Position numbers and translations under genes: made by a program. A stretch of 64,000 nucleotides of DNA from Bizionia saleffrena. Lineage in GTDB: Bacteria > Bacteroidota > Bacteroidia > Flavobacteriales > Flavobacteriaceae. Positions 7,186 to 16,406 of this stretch are shown here, in pieces. Numbering within the stretch: position 1 is the first letter of the stretch; each line of letters begins with the position of its first letter. The stretch covers positions 62,001 to 126,000 of the forward strand of contig NZ_VSKM01000004.1 in assembly GCF_008086175.1 (NCBI RefSeq), read 5' to 3'. Below the pieces are notes generated by a model. It had not been told where the DNA came from and did no database searches. It saw nothing but the letters and a program-made list of their open reading frames with translations.

Positions 7186-8040
7186 TTATAATTTCTCTAC
7201 TAAATCTTTGTAATCTAATTTTTTAGGAATAATATCTAAAGCTAATAATTGATCTTGAACTTTATTAATTGTAGGCTCATCGATAAGCGTTTGTGACCAT
7301 TCGGTAAGCGACAACCATTGCTGTACATCTTCAATCTCTTGTTTATAACGCTGAGCAATCATTTTATCAATATTCGGGATATTTTTAAAATCTACAGTTG
7401 TGTTATTAATAATATCTAAAATAGTTTTAACGACGTCGCGATTGGTTTCTAAAAATTCTTCGCGTACGGCAATTACGAAACAAGGCCAAGGAGTAGGGCA
7501 GTTACCGATGCGCTTAAATGTACCGTTATCTACTAATGGTTTCGTGGTAAATTTCTCCCACATAAAATAATCGGCGGTACCTTCTGTTAAACCTTCTACA
7601 GCACCATCCAGATTTTTTATAACTTCAAAATCTAGATCTTCTTCTAAATTCCAATCGTTGTTTTTCGCATTAACGTAAGTCATTAAATGTGAGCCAGAAC
7701 CATATCTACTTATTGCTGCTTTAGTACCTCTTAAGTCTTTTATGGATTTAAAACGTGATTGATCGGCAACGTGAATTCCCCAAATTAGAGGTGTTTGAAT
7801 AAACGTTTGTACAATTTTACTTCTATTTCCTGCAATAATATCGGCGATAATACCTTCGGTTAAAATAACCGCCATATCAATGTCTCCATTTCTAAGCGCA
7901 TTATTCATTTCACCTGTGCCACCAAAATAGTTATGCCAGCGCAAGTTAATATCCGCGTCCTTGTACTCTCCATTTTTTAAACCTAAATACCAAGGCAAGT
8001 TAAAATGTTCCGGAACCCCTCCAATTTTTACTTTTTTCAT
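7186..8040 (-). CDS. Periplasmic-binding-protein-fold protein without signal peptide
   Basis: A 284-residue protein with the type II substrate-binding fold of the NMT1/THI5-SsuA group: a first beta strand KVKIGGVPEHFNLPWYLGLK, the segment LRNGDIDMAVILTEG typical of the ligand cleft, and IKDLRGTKAAISRYGSGSH at the second lobe. It starts directly at the fold, with no signal peptide or lipobox and no upstream in-frame start that would supply one. It is therefore predicted to be cytoplasmic, unlike ABC-importer binding proteins, and no permease or ATPase gene is nearby. Relatives with this fold in the cytoplasm include enzymes of thiamin or menaquinone pathways, but no catalytic motif was recognised. 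It lies 43 bp after the nucleoside phosphorylase gene. Confidence 0.75.
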   Translation of the reverse strand: MKKVKIGGVPEHFNLPWYLGLKNGEYKDADINLRWHNYFGGTGEMNNALRNGDIDMAVILTEGIIADIIAGNRSKIVQTFIQTPLIWGIHVADQSRFKSIKDLRGTKAAISRYGSGSHLMTYVNAKNNDWNLEEDLDFEVIKNLDGAVEGLTEGTADYFMWEKFTTKPLVDNGTFKRIGNCPTPWPCFVIAVREEFLETNRDVVKTILDIINNTTVDFKNIPNIDKMIAQRYKQEIEDVQQWLSLTEWSQTLIDEPTINKVQDQLLALDIIPKKLDYKDLVEKL

Positions 8041-8083
8041 TATAATGTGTCTATTCCTTTTCTACGGAATTCTGTATTAAATA

Positions 8084-8953
8084 TTAGTCTACTAATTTAT
8101 CTAAAGTATAGTGTATTAAACTATCAATGGTGCTTTTAGCATTTTTTGTAAACTCTCCATTGGCGCGATTGGCAATTATAGCGTTCATAGACACGGCACG
8201 ATGCCCTAAAAGCTTCGATAATCCATAAATACCGGCAGTTTCCATTTCTAAATTTGTAATGGCTTGTCCTTCAAAATTAAAGTTAGCTAATTTATCGTTT
8301 AAAGTATCATCTTGCAAGGCTAATCGTAATACTCGGCCCTGCGGACCATAAAAACCAGAGTTGGTTGCGGTAAATCCTGAATGTGTTTTATCTGAATTTA
8401 ACTGTTTAAATAATATATCATCGCATTTTACGACATACGGACTCGATTTTTGATCGCACCATTGGGTGTGTTCTATTAAAGCTTCAGAAATATTTTTATA
8501 CTGTACCGCATCACTTTTATAGAAATGAAGTAAGCTGTCGAACCCTACAGCATACTCACTTATTAAAAACGAATCGATAGGAATGTTATTTTGAATAGAG
8601 CCCGAAGTACCTATTCTAATAATATCTAACGTCGTTAATTCTTTTTTAATTTTACGCGTTTCAAAATCTATGTTAACTAAAGCGTCTAATTCATTTAAAA
8701 CAATATCAATATTATCTGTGCCAATACCTGTAGAAATTACAGTTATCGGTTTATTTTTATACACCCCCGTTTGCGTATGAAATTCACGTTTACGTGTTTT
8801 AAAACGCACACTATCGAAATACTTTGTCACGTCATCGACACGATCGGGGTCGCCAACAGTAATCACCGTTTTAGCCAAATGTTCCGGACGAATATTTAAG
8901 TGGTAAACGCTACCATCTGGATTTAAAATTAATTCTGATTCTTTAATGGGCAT
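8084..8953 (-). CDS. Nucleoside (uridine-type) phosphorylase
   Basis: A 289-residue protein of the PNP/UDP phosphorylase superfamily. The phosphate-binding N-terminal motif ITVGDPDRV is near residue 31, followed by VISTGIGTDN, the IRIGTSGSIQ strand, and LEMETAGIYGLS near the nucleoside-binding MET motif. These match uridine phosphorylases and related nucleoside phosphorylases, which split pyrimidine nucleosides to base and ribose-1-phosphate for salvage. The exact substrate is uncertain because Bacteroidota paralogues vary. Its start overlaps the DUF1835 gene by 11 bp, so the two are coupled. Confidence 0.88.
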   Translation of the reverse strand: MPIKESELILNPDGSVYHLNIRPEHLAKTVITVGDPDRVDDVTKYFDSVRFKTRKREFHTQTGVYKNKPITVISTGIGTDNIDIVLNELDALVNIDFETRKIKKELTTLDIIRIGTSGSIQNNIPIDSFLISEYAVGFDSLLHFYKSDAVQYKNISEALIEHTQWCDQKSSPYVVKCDDILFKQLNSDKTHSGFTATNSGFYGPQGRVLRLALQDDTLNDKLANFNFEGQAITNLEMETAGIYGLSKLLGHRAVSMNAIIANRANGEFTKNAKSTIDSLIHYTLDKLVD

Positions 8954-9884
8954 TTAAGGTTGTTTTTATAAGTTTATTCTGATCTTTAAAATAGGTAAAT
9001 TCGCATTTTCTAACGCCGCCGTATTCCATATCTGTATCGATAGTATTAAAGACATTTTTTTGATGCTCTAAAAGCAAATAACCATCTCTGTTTAGTATTA
9101 ATTCATCTTTCGTTTCTGTATAAAACGACTCTAAGCTATTAACAATACGTTCTATTTGCAAATCACTATAGCCATAAAAGCCTTGATAATGCAGTACATA
9201 ACCAGAGAGGTGATGCCTTGAATTGATAGTATGGGTATTAATTAATTTAAGAATGTTATACTCCAAAGTATTTAAGCCACTTCGTGTATCTGCAAAACGC
9301 CTTAAATGTGCTTTTAGACAGTTACTTAAATATATAAAATTAGACGGTCTAACAATTAAAGGAATTAACAAATTATGATTGTTCCCACAATATATTGACC
9401 ACGCCTTTTCGGCAAGTGAAATGTCGTCTACCGTTAGTCTTATTTTATTAGTATAATGTTCTTTAAGTAGCTGTGGCGTTAATTGCGACAATCCTTTCAA
9501 GCCTTTTTCGTTATCAATGCGCCCGCTACAAACCAGATATAAGGGAATAATCGCTTTTTTTTGCATTATCAGACTGATAATGGCTATTAAATTTATATGG
9601 CAAAATAAATCGTATTCAAACCAAAGAACGACACGTTTATAAGTGTTAATATGGTCTAACCGGTGTATTTCAGAAATAAATTCGTCTTCCTTATAATCGA
9701 AACCATACGTGTTTTTAAAAAACGCTTTACGTAAGTCTAAAAACTTAGCAGAGGTAACATCTTTTACCGTTGGACCTTCACATAACATTTCGTCCCACGA
9801 TAACATATCACCTTCAAAATTAAGTTTTTGAAGATATTTAGTTAAGATTTCGCCATTTGTGATATGTAATGTGTTCTCTGACAT
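8943..9884 (-). CDS. DUF1835-domain protein
   Basis: A 313-residue cytoplasmic protein. The opening LHITNGEILTKYLQK and the following WDEMLCEGPT and VVLWFEYDLFCH segments match the DUF1835 family, named for this N-terminal domain. The C-terminal third is helical and may be the DUF3658-type domain often attached. The biochemical function of the family is unknown. It starts 3 bp after the SUI1 gene and overlaps the phosphorylase gene by 11 bp, so it belongs to a tight operon with both. No membrane segment or signal peptide was seen. Confidence 0.78.
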   Translation of the reverse strand: MSENTLHITNGEILTKYLQKLNFEGDMLSWDEMLCEGPTVKDVTSAKFLDLRKAFFKNTYGFDYKEDEFISEIHRLDHINTYKRVVLWFEYDLFCHINLIAIISLIMQKKAIIPLYLVCSGRIDNEKGLKGLSQLTPQLLKEHYTNKIRLTVDDISLAEKAWSIYCGNNHNLLIPLIVRPSNFIYLSNCLKAHLRRFADTRSGLNTLEYNILKLINTHTINSRHHLSGYVLHYQGFYGYSDLQIERIVNSLESFYTETKDELILNRDGYLLLEHQKNVFNTIDTDMEYGGVRKCEFTYFKDQNKLIKTTLNAH

Positions 9885-9887
9885 TTA

Positions 9888-10220
9888 TTAACCGCCAACG
9901 CGTTTTACATTAAATCCTTTATCTTTTAGTATAGACATTATCTTATCGCGATAATCACCCTGAATAATTATCTTATCATCTTTAAAACTCCCACCAACAC
10001 TTAGCGTTTGTTTTAATTCTTTGGCTAACATTTTAAAATCCTCAGTAGCTCCGGTATACCCATCTATAATCGTGGTGGGTTTTCCTTTACGCTTTTCGTA
10101 TTTACATAAAATAGGATCCTCTTGAATCCAAATATTAGAAGATTCTTCAACTGATTTATCTTCAGTTATAGAAGCCTCGTGCTCTGGAAAAAGTGATTTC
10201 AATTGGTCTTGTAAATCCAT
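9888..10220 (-). CDS. SUI1/eIF1-like translation factor (YciH family)
   Basis: A 110-residue protein. The conserved SUI1 core spans about residues 42-108: KRKGKPTTIIDGYTG, then LAKELKQTLSVGGSFKDD and IIIQGDYRDKIMSILKDKGF. The G-G-S-x-K-D signature is typical of YciH, the bacterial homologue of eukaryotic initiation factor 1, thought to affect start-site selection or act under stress. The N-terminal 40 residues are acidic and poorly conserved. It sits 54 bp after the oxygenase gene and 3 bp before the DUF1835 gene. Confidence 0.9.
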   Translation of the reverse strand: MDLQDQLKSLFPEHEASITEDKSVEESSNIWIQEDPILCKYEKRKGKPTTIIDGYTGATEDFKMLAKELKQTLSVGGSFKDDKIIIQGDYRDKIMSILKDKGFNVKRVGG

Positions 10221-10274
10221 TGTATTTTCAATAGTGAATTGTAATTGCTAAAAGCGATTACATTTCGGTTTTAA

Positions 10275-11225
10275 TTATTTTTTAATCAATCCTAATTCAA
10301 TAAGGCGTTCATTCAAAAAATCGCCAGCAGTAATATTCTCAAATTGCTTCGGATGTTTGTCATCGATACAACCGTCTAAAACATCCAATTTCATTTCACT
10401 AATAGGATGCATAAAAAACGGAATCGAATAACGCGATGTTCCCCATTGATCTTGTGGCGGATTAATGACTCTATGAATGGTCGATTTTAATTTATTATTA
10501 GTGAGTCGCGATAACATATCTCCCACATTAATCATTATTTCATCGGGCCCTGCAATAGCATCTATCCATTCGCCATCGTTATTTTTTACTTGTAAACCGC
10601 GACCTTGGGCTCCCATTAAAAGGGTAATTAAATTAATATCTCCGTGTGCTGCTGCACGTTCGGCTGCCTTAGGCTCTTCAGTAATTGGTGGATAATGTAT
10701 AGGTCTTAAAATAGAGTTTCCGTTGTGTATATATTGGTCAAAATAGGTTTCTTCTAGCTCTAAATATAAAGCCAAAGCCCTAAGCACATATTTTGCGGTT
10801 TTTTCTAACCTTCCGTAGGCTTCTTTTCCCACGTCATTAAAGTCTTCCAGCTCCTTTACGTAAACGTTATCGGGGTAGGCATTCGCGAGTTCTGGGTTAT
10901 CCTCCACGTATTGTCCGAAATGCCAAAACTCCTTTAAATCGCCTTCTTTTTTACCTTTAGCACTTTCTTTCCCAAACGACACATAGCCACGTTGCCCACC
11001 AATACCTTCAATTTCATAATTGTGTTTTACTTCTAACGGTAATTCGAAAAAGTTTTTTATCTCTCCATAAAGTCTCTCTACAAGAGTTTCATCTAAAAAA
11101 TGTCCTTTTAGAGCCACAAAACCAATGTCTTGATACGCAATACCAATTTCATTTATAAACTGCTGCTTTCTTTCAGGATCTCCCGAAATAAAATCTTCTA
11201 AATTAACGCTAGGTATACTATTCAT
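10275..11225 (-). CDS. Isopenicillin-N-synthase-family Fe(II)/2-oxoglutarate dioxygenase
   Basis: A 316-residue non-haem iron oxygenase. The iron ligands are His194 and Asp196 (HGD) and His251 (STIHRV), and the 2-oxoglutarate anchor is Arg265-x-Ser267 (RYSIPF). The N-terminal DIOX_N-type segment (SVNLEDFISGD ... GFVALKGH) is also present. The family hydroxylates or desaturates small molecules; this subgroup is widespread in bacteria and has no assigned substrate. It heads the minus-strand run 11225-6539 and has its own promoter-like element 32 bp upstream. No secondary-metabolite genes are nearby, so an antibiotic role is not implied. Confidence 0.88.
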   Translation of the reverse strand: MNSIPSVNLEDFISGDPERKQQFINEIGIAYQDIGFVALKGHFLDETLVERLYGEIKNFFELPLEVKHNYEIEGIGGQRGYVSFGKESAKGKKEGDLKEFWHFGQYVEDNPELANAYPDNVYVKELEDFNDVGKEAYGRLEKTAKYVLRALALYLELEETYFDQYIHNGNSILRPIHYPPITEEPKAAERAAAHGDINLITLLMGAQGRGLQVKNNDGEWIDAIAGPDEIMINVGDMLSRLTNNKLKSTIHRVINPPQDQWGTSRYSIPFFMHPISEMKLDVLDGCIDDKHPKQFENITAGDFLNERLIELGLIKK

Positions 11226-11256
11226 TTATGCTCGTTTTTAATGTCAATTATTAATA

Positions 11257-11264
11257 CAAATGTA
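11257..11264 (-). promoter_or_regulatory. -7 element for the oxygenase operon
   Basis: CAAATGTA on the plus strand (minus TACATTTG) fits TAnnTTTG. It lies 32 bp upstream of the ATG at 11225 and probably drives the run of minus-strand genes down to about 6539. The expected TTG was not found at ideal spacing. Confidence 0.5.
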
Positions 11265-11332
11265 AAGAAAACATAGCAAAGTTTATAATCCATATTTTTA
11301 ACGCCCTTTTAATAGTATTACGGCAAATATGC

Positions 11333-11340
11333 TATATTTG
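11333..11340 (+). promoter_or_regulatory. -7 element for the E1 fusion gene
   Basis: TATATTTG fits TAnnTTTG, 14 bp before the ATG at 11354. The upstream -33 position is AT-rich without a clear TTG. It is divergent from the oxygenase promoter at 11257-11264. Confidence 0.5.
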
Positions 11341-11353
11341 AAAAACGATTAGT

Positions 11354-13360
11354 ATGAACACAATTTCAGAAATGAAAAGCAAAATAGAATATAAAAGGGC
11401 GTCTCTAAGCAACGCTACACTTTTAGAATTATACAAAGCAATGTTAAAACCTCGCGTGATCGAGGAGAAAATGTTAATTTTATTACGGCAAGGTAAAATT
11501 AGCAAATGGTTTAGTGGTATTGGCCAAGAAGCCATTTCTATAGGAGTCACGTTGGCTATGAACGACGACGAATATATTTTACCAATGCACCGTAATTTAG
11601 GTGTGTTTACCGCGCGTAACATTCCGTTGCACCGTTTATTCTCACAATGGCAAGGTAAGGCCTCGGGGTTTACAAAAGGTCGCGACCGTAGTTTCCATTT
11701 TGGAACCCAAGAATTTAAAATCGTAGGTATGATATCTCACTTAGGGCCACAATTAGGGGTTGCCGATGGGATTGCATTAGCGAGTAAACTAAAAAATAAA
11801 AATCAAGCCACAGCTGTATTTACAGGAGAAGGCGGAACCAGCGAAGGCGATTTCCACGAGGCTTTAAACGTCGCTTCAGTATGGCAATTACCCGTTTTGT
11901 TTTGTATCGAAAATAACGGTTATGGTTTGTCTACACCAACAAGTGAGCAATATAATTGTAAGGATTTAGCTGATAGAGCTATTGGGTATGGTATAGAATC
12001 TCATATTATTGATGGAAATAATATTATTGAAGTCTATACTAAGGTTTCAGAATTAGCAAAAAGCATTAGAAGTAATCCACGACCAATTTTAATTGAATTT
12101 AAAACTTTTAGAATGCGTGGTCACGAAGAGGCGAGCGGTACAAAATATGTCCCACAAGATCTTATAGATATATGGGCAGAAAAAGATCCAATAAATAATT
12201 TTAAGCATTTTTTAATTGAAGAGCAAATTTTAACAGAAGCGGTAGACTTGCGTTTAAAAGCTGAGTTTAAAGCGGAAATTGATACCGCTTTAAAGCGTGC
12301 AGGAGCCGAAGAAGAAATTGAAGCTTCTGAAACTAATGAGTTAAATGATGTTTATAAAAAATTTGAATACCAGGAGTTTAAAGAAAATTCAATCACTGAA
12401 GAATTACGCTTAATTGATGCCATCTCTCAAGGTCTGAAGCAATCTATGGAACGCCATGAAGATTTAGTGATTATGGGTCAAGATGTTGCCGAATATGGTG
12501 GTGTTTTTAAAATTACCGATGGTTTTGTCGAACAGTTTGGAAAAGACAGAGTGCGTAACACGCCCATTTGTGAGTCGGCAATTATTGAAACGGGAATGGG
12601 CTTATCTATCGCCGGAATTAAAAGTGTAGTCGAACTGCAATTTAGTGACTTTGTAACCTCAGGATTCAATCCGGTGGTTAATTATTTGGCAAAATCGCAT
12701 TACCGCTGGAACCAAAATGCGGACGTTGTTTTACGTATGCCTTGTGGCGCAGGAGTTGCGGCCGGACCGTTTCATTCGCAAACCAATGAGGCCTGGTTTA
12801 CAAAAACACCGGGTTTAAAGGTTGTTTACCCAGCATTCCCCAGAGATGCTAAAGGATTACTTGCTACCGCTATTAACGACCCAAACCCCGTATTATTCTT
12901 CGAGCATAAAGCCTTGTACAGAAGTATTCGTCAGGAAGTACCCACCGATTATTTTACAATTCCATTTGGTAAAGCTGCGTTGTTAAGTGAAGGAGACGAG
13001 GTCACCGTTATTGCTTATGGCGCCGCAATACATTGGGCATTAAACACGCTAGAAAAACACCCAAATATAAAGGCCGATGTTCTCGATTTACGAACGCTTC
13101 AGCCTTTAGATACCGATTCTATTTATAGATCGGTTAAGAAAACAGGTCGCGCTATTATTTTACAAGAAGACTCGCTTTTTGGTGGTATCGCTAGTGATAT
13201 TTCAGCATTACTAATGGAACATTGCTTCGAGTATTTAGACGCTCCGGTAAAACGAGTGGCTAGTTTAGACACGCCAATTCCTTTTATTAATCAATTAGAA
13301 GATCAATATTTATCACGCGATAAATTCGAAGCTGAATTACTAGCACTTTTAGATTATTAA
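11354..13360 (+). CDS. Fused E1 alpha-beta 2-oxoacid dehydrogenase (branched-chain type)
   Basis: A 668-residue thiamin-diphosphate enzyme that joins both E1 subunits in one chain. Residues about 20-330 are the alpha part, with the TPP/Mg motif GEGGTSEGDF at 158-167 and Asn187-Asn188. Residues about 350-668 are the beta part (LIDAISQGLKQSMERHEDLVIMGQDVAEYGG, split here by the usual helix), ending in a transketolase C-terminal domain (VLDLRTLQPLD). Such fusions occur in Bacteroidota and act as E1 of a branched-chain 2-oxoacid or pyruvate dehydrogenase complex. No E2 or E3 gene is adjacent, so the partner subunits are encoded elsewhere. Substrate preference cannot be settled by eye. Confidence 0.9.
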   Translation: MNTISEMKSKIEYKRASLSNATLLELYKAMLKPRVIEEKMLILLRQGKISKWFSGIGQEAISIGVTLAMNDDEYILPMHRNLGVFTARNIPLHRLFSQWQGKASGFTKGRDRSFHFGTQEFKIVGMISHLGPQLGVADGIALASKLKNKNQATAVFTGEGGTSEGDFHEALNVASVWQLPVLFCIENNGYGLSTPTSEQYNCKDLADRAIGYGIESHIIDGNNIIEVYTKVSELAKSIRSNPRPILIEFKTFRMRGHEEASGTKYVPQDLIDIWAEKDPINNFKHFLIEEQILTEAVDLRLKAEFKAEIDTALKRAGAEEEIEASETNELNDVYKKFEYQEFKENSITEELRLIDAISQGLKQSMERHEDLVIMGQDVAEYGGVFKITDGFVEQFGKDRVRNTPICESAIIETGMGLSIAGIKSVVELQFSDFVTSGFNPVVNYLAKSHYRWNQNADVVLRMPCGAGVAAGPFHSQTNEAWFTKTPGLKVVYPAFPRDAKGLLATAINDPNPVLFFEHKALYRSIRQEVPTDYFTIPFGKAALLSEGDEVTVIAYGAAIHWALNTLEKHPNIKADVLDLRTLQPLDTDSIYRSVKKTGRAIILQEDSLFGGIASDISALLMEHCFEYLDAPVKRVASLDTPIPFINQLEDQYLSRDKFEAELLALLDY

Positions 13361-13385
13361 AAAGCGAGACATAAAACAATTTTTT

Positions 13386-13425
13386 AAACAGCCTTTAAAT
13401 ATAGATTTATAGGCTGTTTTACTTT
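13386..13425 (+). terminator. Rho-independent terminator after the E1 gene
   Basis: AAACAGCCT (13386-13394) pairs with AGGCTGTTT (13411-13419). The inner bases also pair partly, and a T-rich tail follows. It lies 26 bp after the E1 stop codon. Confidence 0.75.
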
Positions 13426-13526
13426 TCATAAATCCTAAAAATACGAGCCAGAAACCAATTTTATGTTTTTATTTACAGTTAGGTATGGTTTTTGGTTTAT
13501 TTTAGTTTCAAAGATGTAATTAATTA

Positions 13527-14228
13527 ATGAAATTTAGATTTGCTTTTTTATTTATAGTAGTGTGTGCGTTCCGTTTGAGTGCGCAGGTGGATCGTGAAAA
13601 CACCTCTATTATTATTCCAGCTGAAGCGGTTGAAGACCCAAAGGAAGACAACGAGCTTATTATAAATCCTGAACCTGTTTTTGGGGCGACACCAGCCGCG
13701 TCTAATACTGAGGTAAAAATCCCTAAGAAAGAAGAACTACCAGTGGCAAGACGTCGTAATTTTTCGATTACAAATGAAACTAAATTTAGAAACCCTGCCG
13801 AGTTATACCAAGACCAATTAAAGAATGCGCTAAAATTGCGACCAGACGATGAGCGCCGTCAAAACGGAAGCACAGTTACGCAGTATTTAGGCGAATTTAG
13901 TACCAGTGCAGCGCGTGTTAACATTGTATATCGCGATCATCAATACCCTGATGGCGATTTAATTCGGGTATATGTAAATGGAGAAATGGTTAGAGAACGC
14001 GTGTTATTAGAAACACACTTTAAAGGATTGTTTTTAACCTTAGAACCAGGATTAAATGTTATTGATTTTGAAGCTCTAAACCAAGGCTCTAGCGGGCCAA
14101 ATACAGCACAGTTTGAAGTGTTGGATGACAAAGGAATTGTGATCTCTTCAAATCAATGGAATTTAGCCACAGGAGTAAAAGCAACTATAACGCTTGTAAA
14201 AGAAGAAGATAGCGTAAAAAACGAATAA
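13527..14228 (+). CDS. Secreted protein of unknown function
   Basis: A 233-residue protein with a signal peptide (MKFRFAFLFIVVCAFRLSAQ, cleavage near residue 20). A Pro/Glu-rich low-complexity linker occupies about residues 25-75 and a beta-rich domain about 120-225. The beta domain (VNIVYRDHQYPDGDLIRVYVNG ... LEPGLNVIDFEALNQG) resembles a carbohydrate-binding or beta-sandwich module. I recognise it only as a conserved type of flavobacterial secreted protein. There is no T9SS sorting domain and no lipobox. It stands between two terminator-bounded units and is separated from the cold-shock gene by about 95 bp. Confidence 0.75.
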   Translation: MKFRFAFLFIVVCAFRLSAQVDRENTSIIIPAEAVEDPKEDNELIINPEPVFGATPAASNTEVKIPKKEELPVARRRNFSITNETKFRNPAELYQDQLKNALKLRPDDERRQNGSTVTQYLGEFSTSAARVNIVYRDHQYPDGDLIRVYVNGEMVRERVLLETHFKGLFLTLEPGLNVIDFEALNQGSSGPNTAQFEVLDDKGIVISSNQWNLATGVKATITLVKEEDSVKNE

Positions 14229-14261
14229 AATATTTTTTTTCGTTTTAACGCAACAAATTCG

Positions 14262-14269
14262 TACTTTTG
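14262..14269 (+). promoter_or_regulatory. -7 element for the long cold-shock-domain gene
   Basis: TACTTTTG fits TAnnTTTG. Transcription would start near 14274, leaving a leader of about 50 nt before the ATG at 14324. Confidence 0.5.
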
Positions 14270-14323
14270 TAAATAATAGATTATCAATTTTTAATTTTAA
14301 GTAACAAATATTCAAAAAAAATA

Positions 14324-14782
14324 ATGGCAAAGTCGCAACAGACATTTAACAAATTAGAAAAAGAAAAAAAACGCCTCAAGAAGAGAGAGGAGAAAAGAAA
14401 GAAGATGGATGCTCGTAAAGCTGAATCTACTGAAAATGGAACTTCGGGAATACCTATGGCCTATGTAGATTTTAATGGTAACCTAACGGATACACCACCA
14501 AATCCAGAGGACAAAGTAAAGGTGAAAGCGAAAAACATCGTTTTAGGAGTGCCTAGAAGAGAAGAAGGAGATGAGGAAGAAGTAGATCCAATCCACAAAG
14601 GAAAAGTGTCGTTTTACGACTCTTCTAAAGGATTTGGTTTTATTATTGATGCACTAGATAGTGAAAAATACTTTTGTCACGTTAGCGGATTAATCGATGA
14701 GATTGCTGAAAACGATAAAGTACAATTTGAACTAGAGAAAGGAATGAAGGGCCTAAATGCCGTTCGTGTTAAGAAAATATAA
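14324..14782 (+). CDS. Cold-shock-domain protein with basic N-terminal extension
   Basis: A 152-residue protein. The first 30 residues are very basic and helical (KLEKEKKRLKKREEKRKK), followed by a flexible linker. The cold-shock domain covers about residues 90-152, with RNP1-like KGFGFI and RNP2-like YFCHVS. The domain binds single-stranded RNA or DNA, and the basic tail may add nucleic-acid or ribosome binding. This extended form is common in Bacteroidota, next to the short 63-residue Csp proteins, two of which are encoded elsewhere in this window. All three share the string HxSGLIDEI. A terminator follows 18 bp after the stop. Confidence 0.9.
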   Translation: MAKSQQTFNKLEKEKKRLKKREEKRKKMDARKAESTENGTSGIPMAYVDFNGNLTDTPPNPEDKVKVKAKNIVLGVPRREEGDEEEVDPIHKGKVSFYDSSKGFGFIIDALDSEKYFCHVSGLIDEIAENDKVQFELEKGMKGLNAVRVKKI

Positions 14783-14800
14783 CAATAACAACCATAAATT

Positions 14801-14836
14801 AAAAAACCTCGATTTTATATAAATCGAGGTTTTTTG
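14801..14836. terminator. Strong bidirectional terminator
   Basis: AAAAAACCTCGATTT pairs perfectly with AAATCGAGGTTTTTT around a short AT loop. The A-run and T-run at the two ends let it work for the cold-shock gene (+) and for the convergent MscS gene (-). Confidence 0.85.
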
Positions 14837-14853
14837 GTTTTGAATGATAGTTA

Positions 14854-16260
14854 TTATTGAGGATTTAAATTATTATAATCTAAGCCCTTATCCGTTTCTT
14901 TTTTTGTGTTCTTTCTCTCTTTTTTATTATCTCTAGTATTTTCTTTATCAACGGCTTCAGCGTTTGTCTTGTCTTCGCTAAAATCGTCCTTTGCATCATC
15001 AGTTCTTGGTCCCATTTTTTTACTTCCATGAGAGCTCGGTAATTCAAACAATTCTAAATCGAAATATGGTACAGCTGCTAAAAAGTGATCGAATAAATCC
15101 GACATAATATATTCGTAATTTTTCCAACGTTTATCACTACTAAAGGCATAAATCTCCAGTGGAATACCTTGCGTTGTAGGTTGTAACTGTCGCGCCATTG
15201 CAATCATCTCTTTATTTAAAGCTGGATGATTTTCGAGCGATGTTTGTATGTACTTTCTAAACACACCAATATTCGTTAAGTTTCTTCCGTTTAGCAATAA
15301 CTCTTTATTAATATTGTTATCGGTGTTATACGATTTTATTTTATCTTGACGTTGTGCAACATAATCAGAAATTAACTGAATTTCCTTTAAGCGTTCTATA
15401 TCAGCATCTGTTAAATACTTAATACTACTTTGCTTAATTAACATATGCCTTTTAATACGTCGACCACCAGAAGTTGTCATTCCTCTCCAGTTTTTAAACG
15501 AATCAGAAATTAAAGCATAAGTGGGTATTGTAGTGATAGTTTTATCGAAATTCTGGACCTTTACCGTCGATAGATTTATCTCTATTACATCCCCATCAGC
15601 TTCAAACTTTTCGAAGGTAATCCAGTCACCAATGCGGACCATATCATTAATAGCCACTTGAATACTCGCTACGAAACCTAAGATAGTGTCTTTAAAAATT
15701 AATAAAATAACAGCCGAAATAGCTCCCAACCCCGTTAAAAACCTCCATACATCTATACCGCTTACAACGGCCAAAGCAAAAATGATTCCGCTAAACCAAG
15801 CGAAAATCATAAATACCTGAATGTAACTATCTATGGGCTTATCTCTTAATCGTGGTAAGGTTTTAAAATAGCTATTTAACGATTGCAAAATACTCCTCAC
15901 AATCCATAAAACCATTATAATCCCTAATACTAACAGAGCTCTTAAAAAGAAATGATTAGCATCGTCAAAATGATAAAAAACAACCGGAACAAATTTTAAG
16001 GCAACAATAAAGGGAATAATATGTGCTAAATTTCTTGGCACGTGGTGACTCAACAAAATATCATCAAAATTGGTTTTTGTTGATGAAGAAAAGCGCGAAA
16101 ACAATGAAATTAAAACGCGTCGCGTTATTCTATCGATCACATACAATAGCAAAAGTAAAATAACTATCATTGCTAATAAGTTTAAATACAACGCCAGTGT
16201 TTCTGGAATATGAAATTTTATAAAGTAATCGTAAAAAAAAGTAGCTAGTGTTTCTTTCAT
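14854..16260 (-). CDS. MscS-family mechanosensitive channel (YbdG-like)
   Basis: A 468-residue membrane protein with about five N-terminal membrane segments. These are followed by the pore helix region GLGAISAVILLIFKDTILGFVASIQVAINDMVRIGDWITFE (split here), which is the MscS signature, and a soluble beta/alpha domain. The length and the WxxFEKFEADGDV segment resemble E. coli YbdG/MscM-type channels rather than the 286-residue MscS. The family opens under membrane tension to release solutes during osmotic down-shock. The last 60 residues are highly charged (Lys/Glu/Asp) and probably disordered. The gene is monocistronic between terminator and gap. Confidence 0.9.
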   Translation of the reverse strand: MKETLATFFYDYFIKFHIPETLALYLNLLAMIVILLLLLYVIDRITRRVLISLFSRFSSSTKTNFDDILLSHHVPRNLAHIIPFIVALKFVPVVFYHFDDANHFFLRALLVLGIIMVLWIVRSILQSLNSYFKTLPRLRDKPIDSYIQVFMIFAWFSGIIFALAVVSGIDVWRFLTGLGAISAVILLIFKDTILGFVASIQVAINDMVRIGDWITFEKFEADGDVIEINLSTVKVQNFDKTITTIPTYALISDSFKNWRGMTTSGGRRIKRHMLIKQSSIKYLTDADIERLKEIQLISDYVAQRQDKIKSYNTDNNINKELLLNGRNLTNIGVFRKYIQTSLENHPALNKEMIAMARQLQPTTQGIPLEIYAFSSDKRWKNYEYIMSDLFDHFLAAVPYFDLELFELPSSHGSKKMGPRTDDAKDDFSEDKTNAEAVDKENTRDNKKERKNTKKETDKGLDYNNLNPQ

Positions 16261-16406
16261 TGAAAATTATTCTTTAAACGTAAAAATACTGCGTTTTATA
16301 GAGATTATAGTGTTTTACACCTTAAAGATTAGTTAAAACACTGTGTAAACACCCTAACTTCAAGCTTTTATTATTTTAATAAATAGTTAGGCATTTTATC
16401 GTTGTT

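Noticed and set aside
10275-11225. Isopenicillin-synthase-like gene as part of an antibiotic cluster
   Set aside because: No peptide synthetase or other biosynthetic genes are near; the family is broad and common outside antibiotic pathways.
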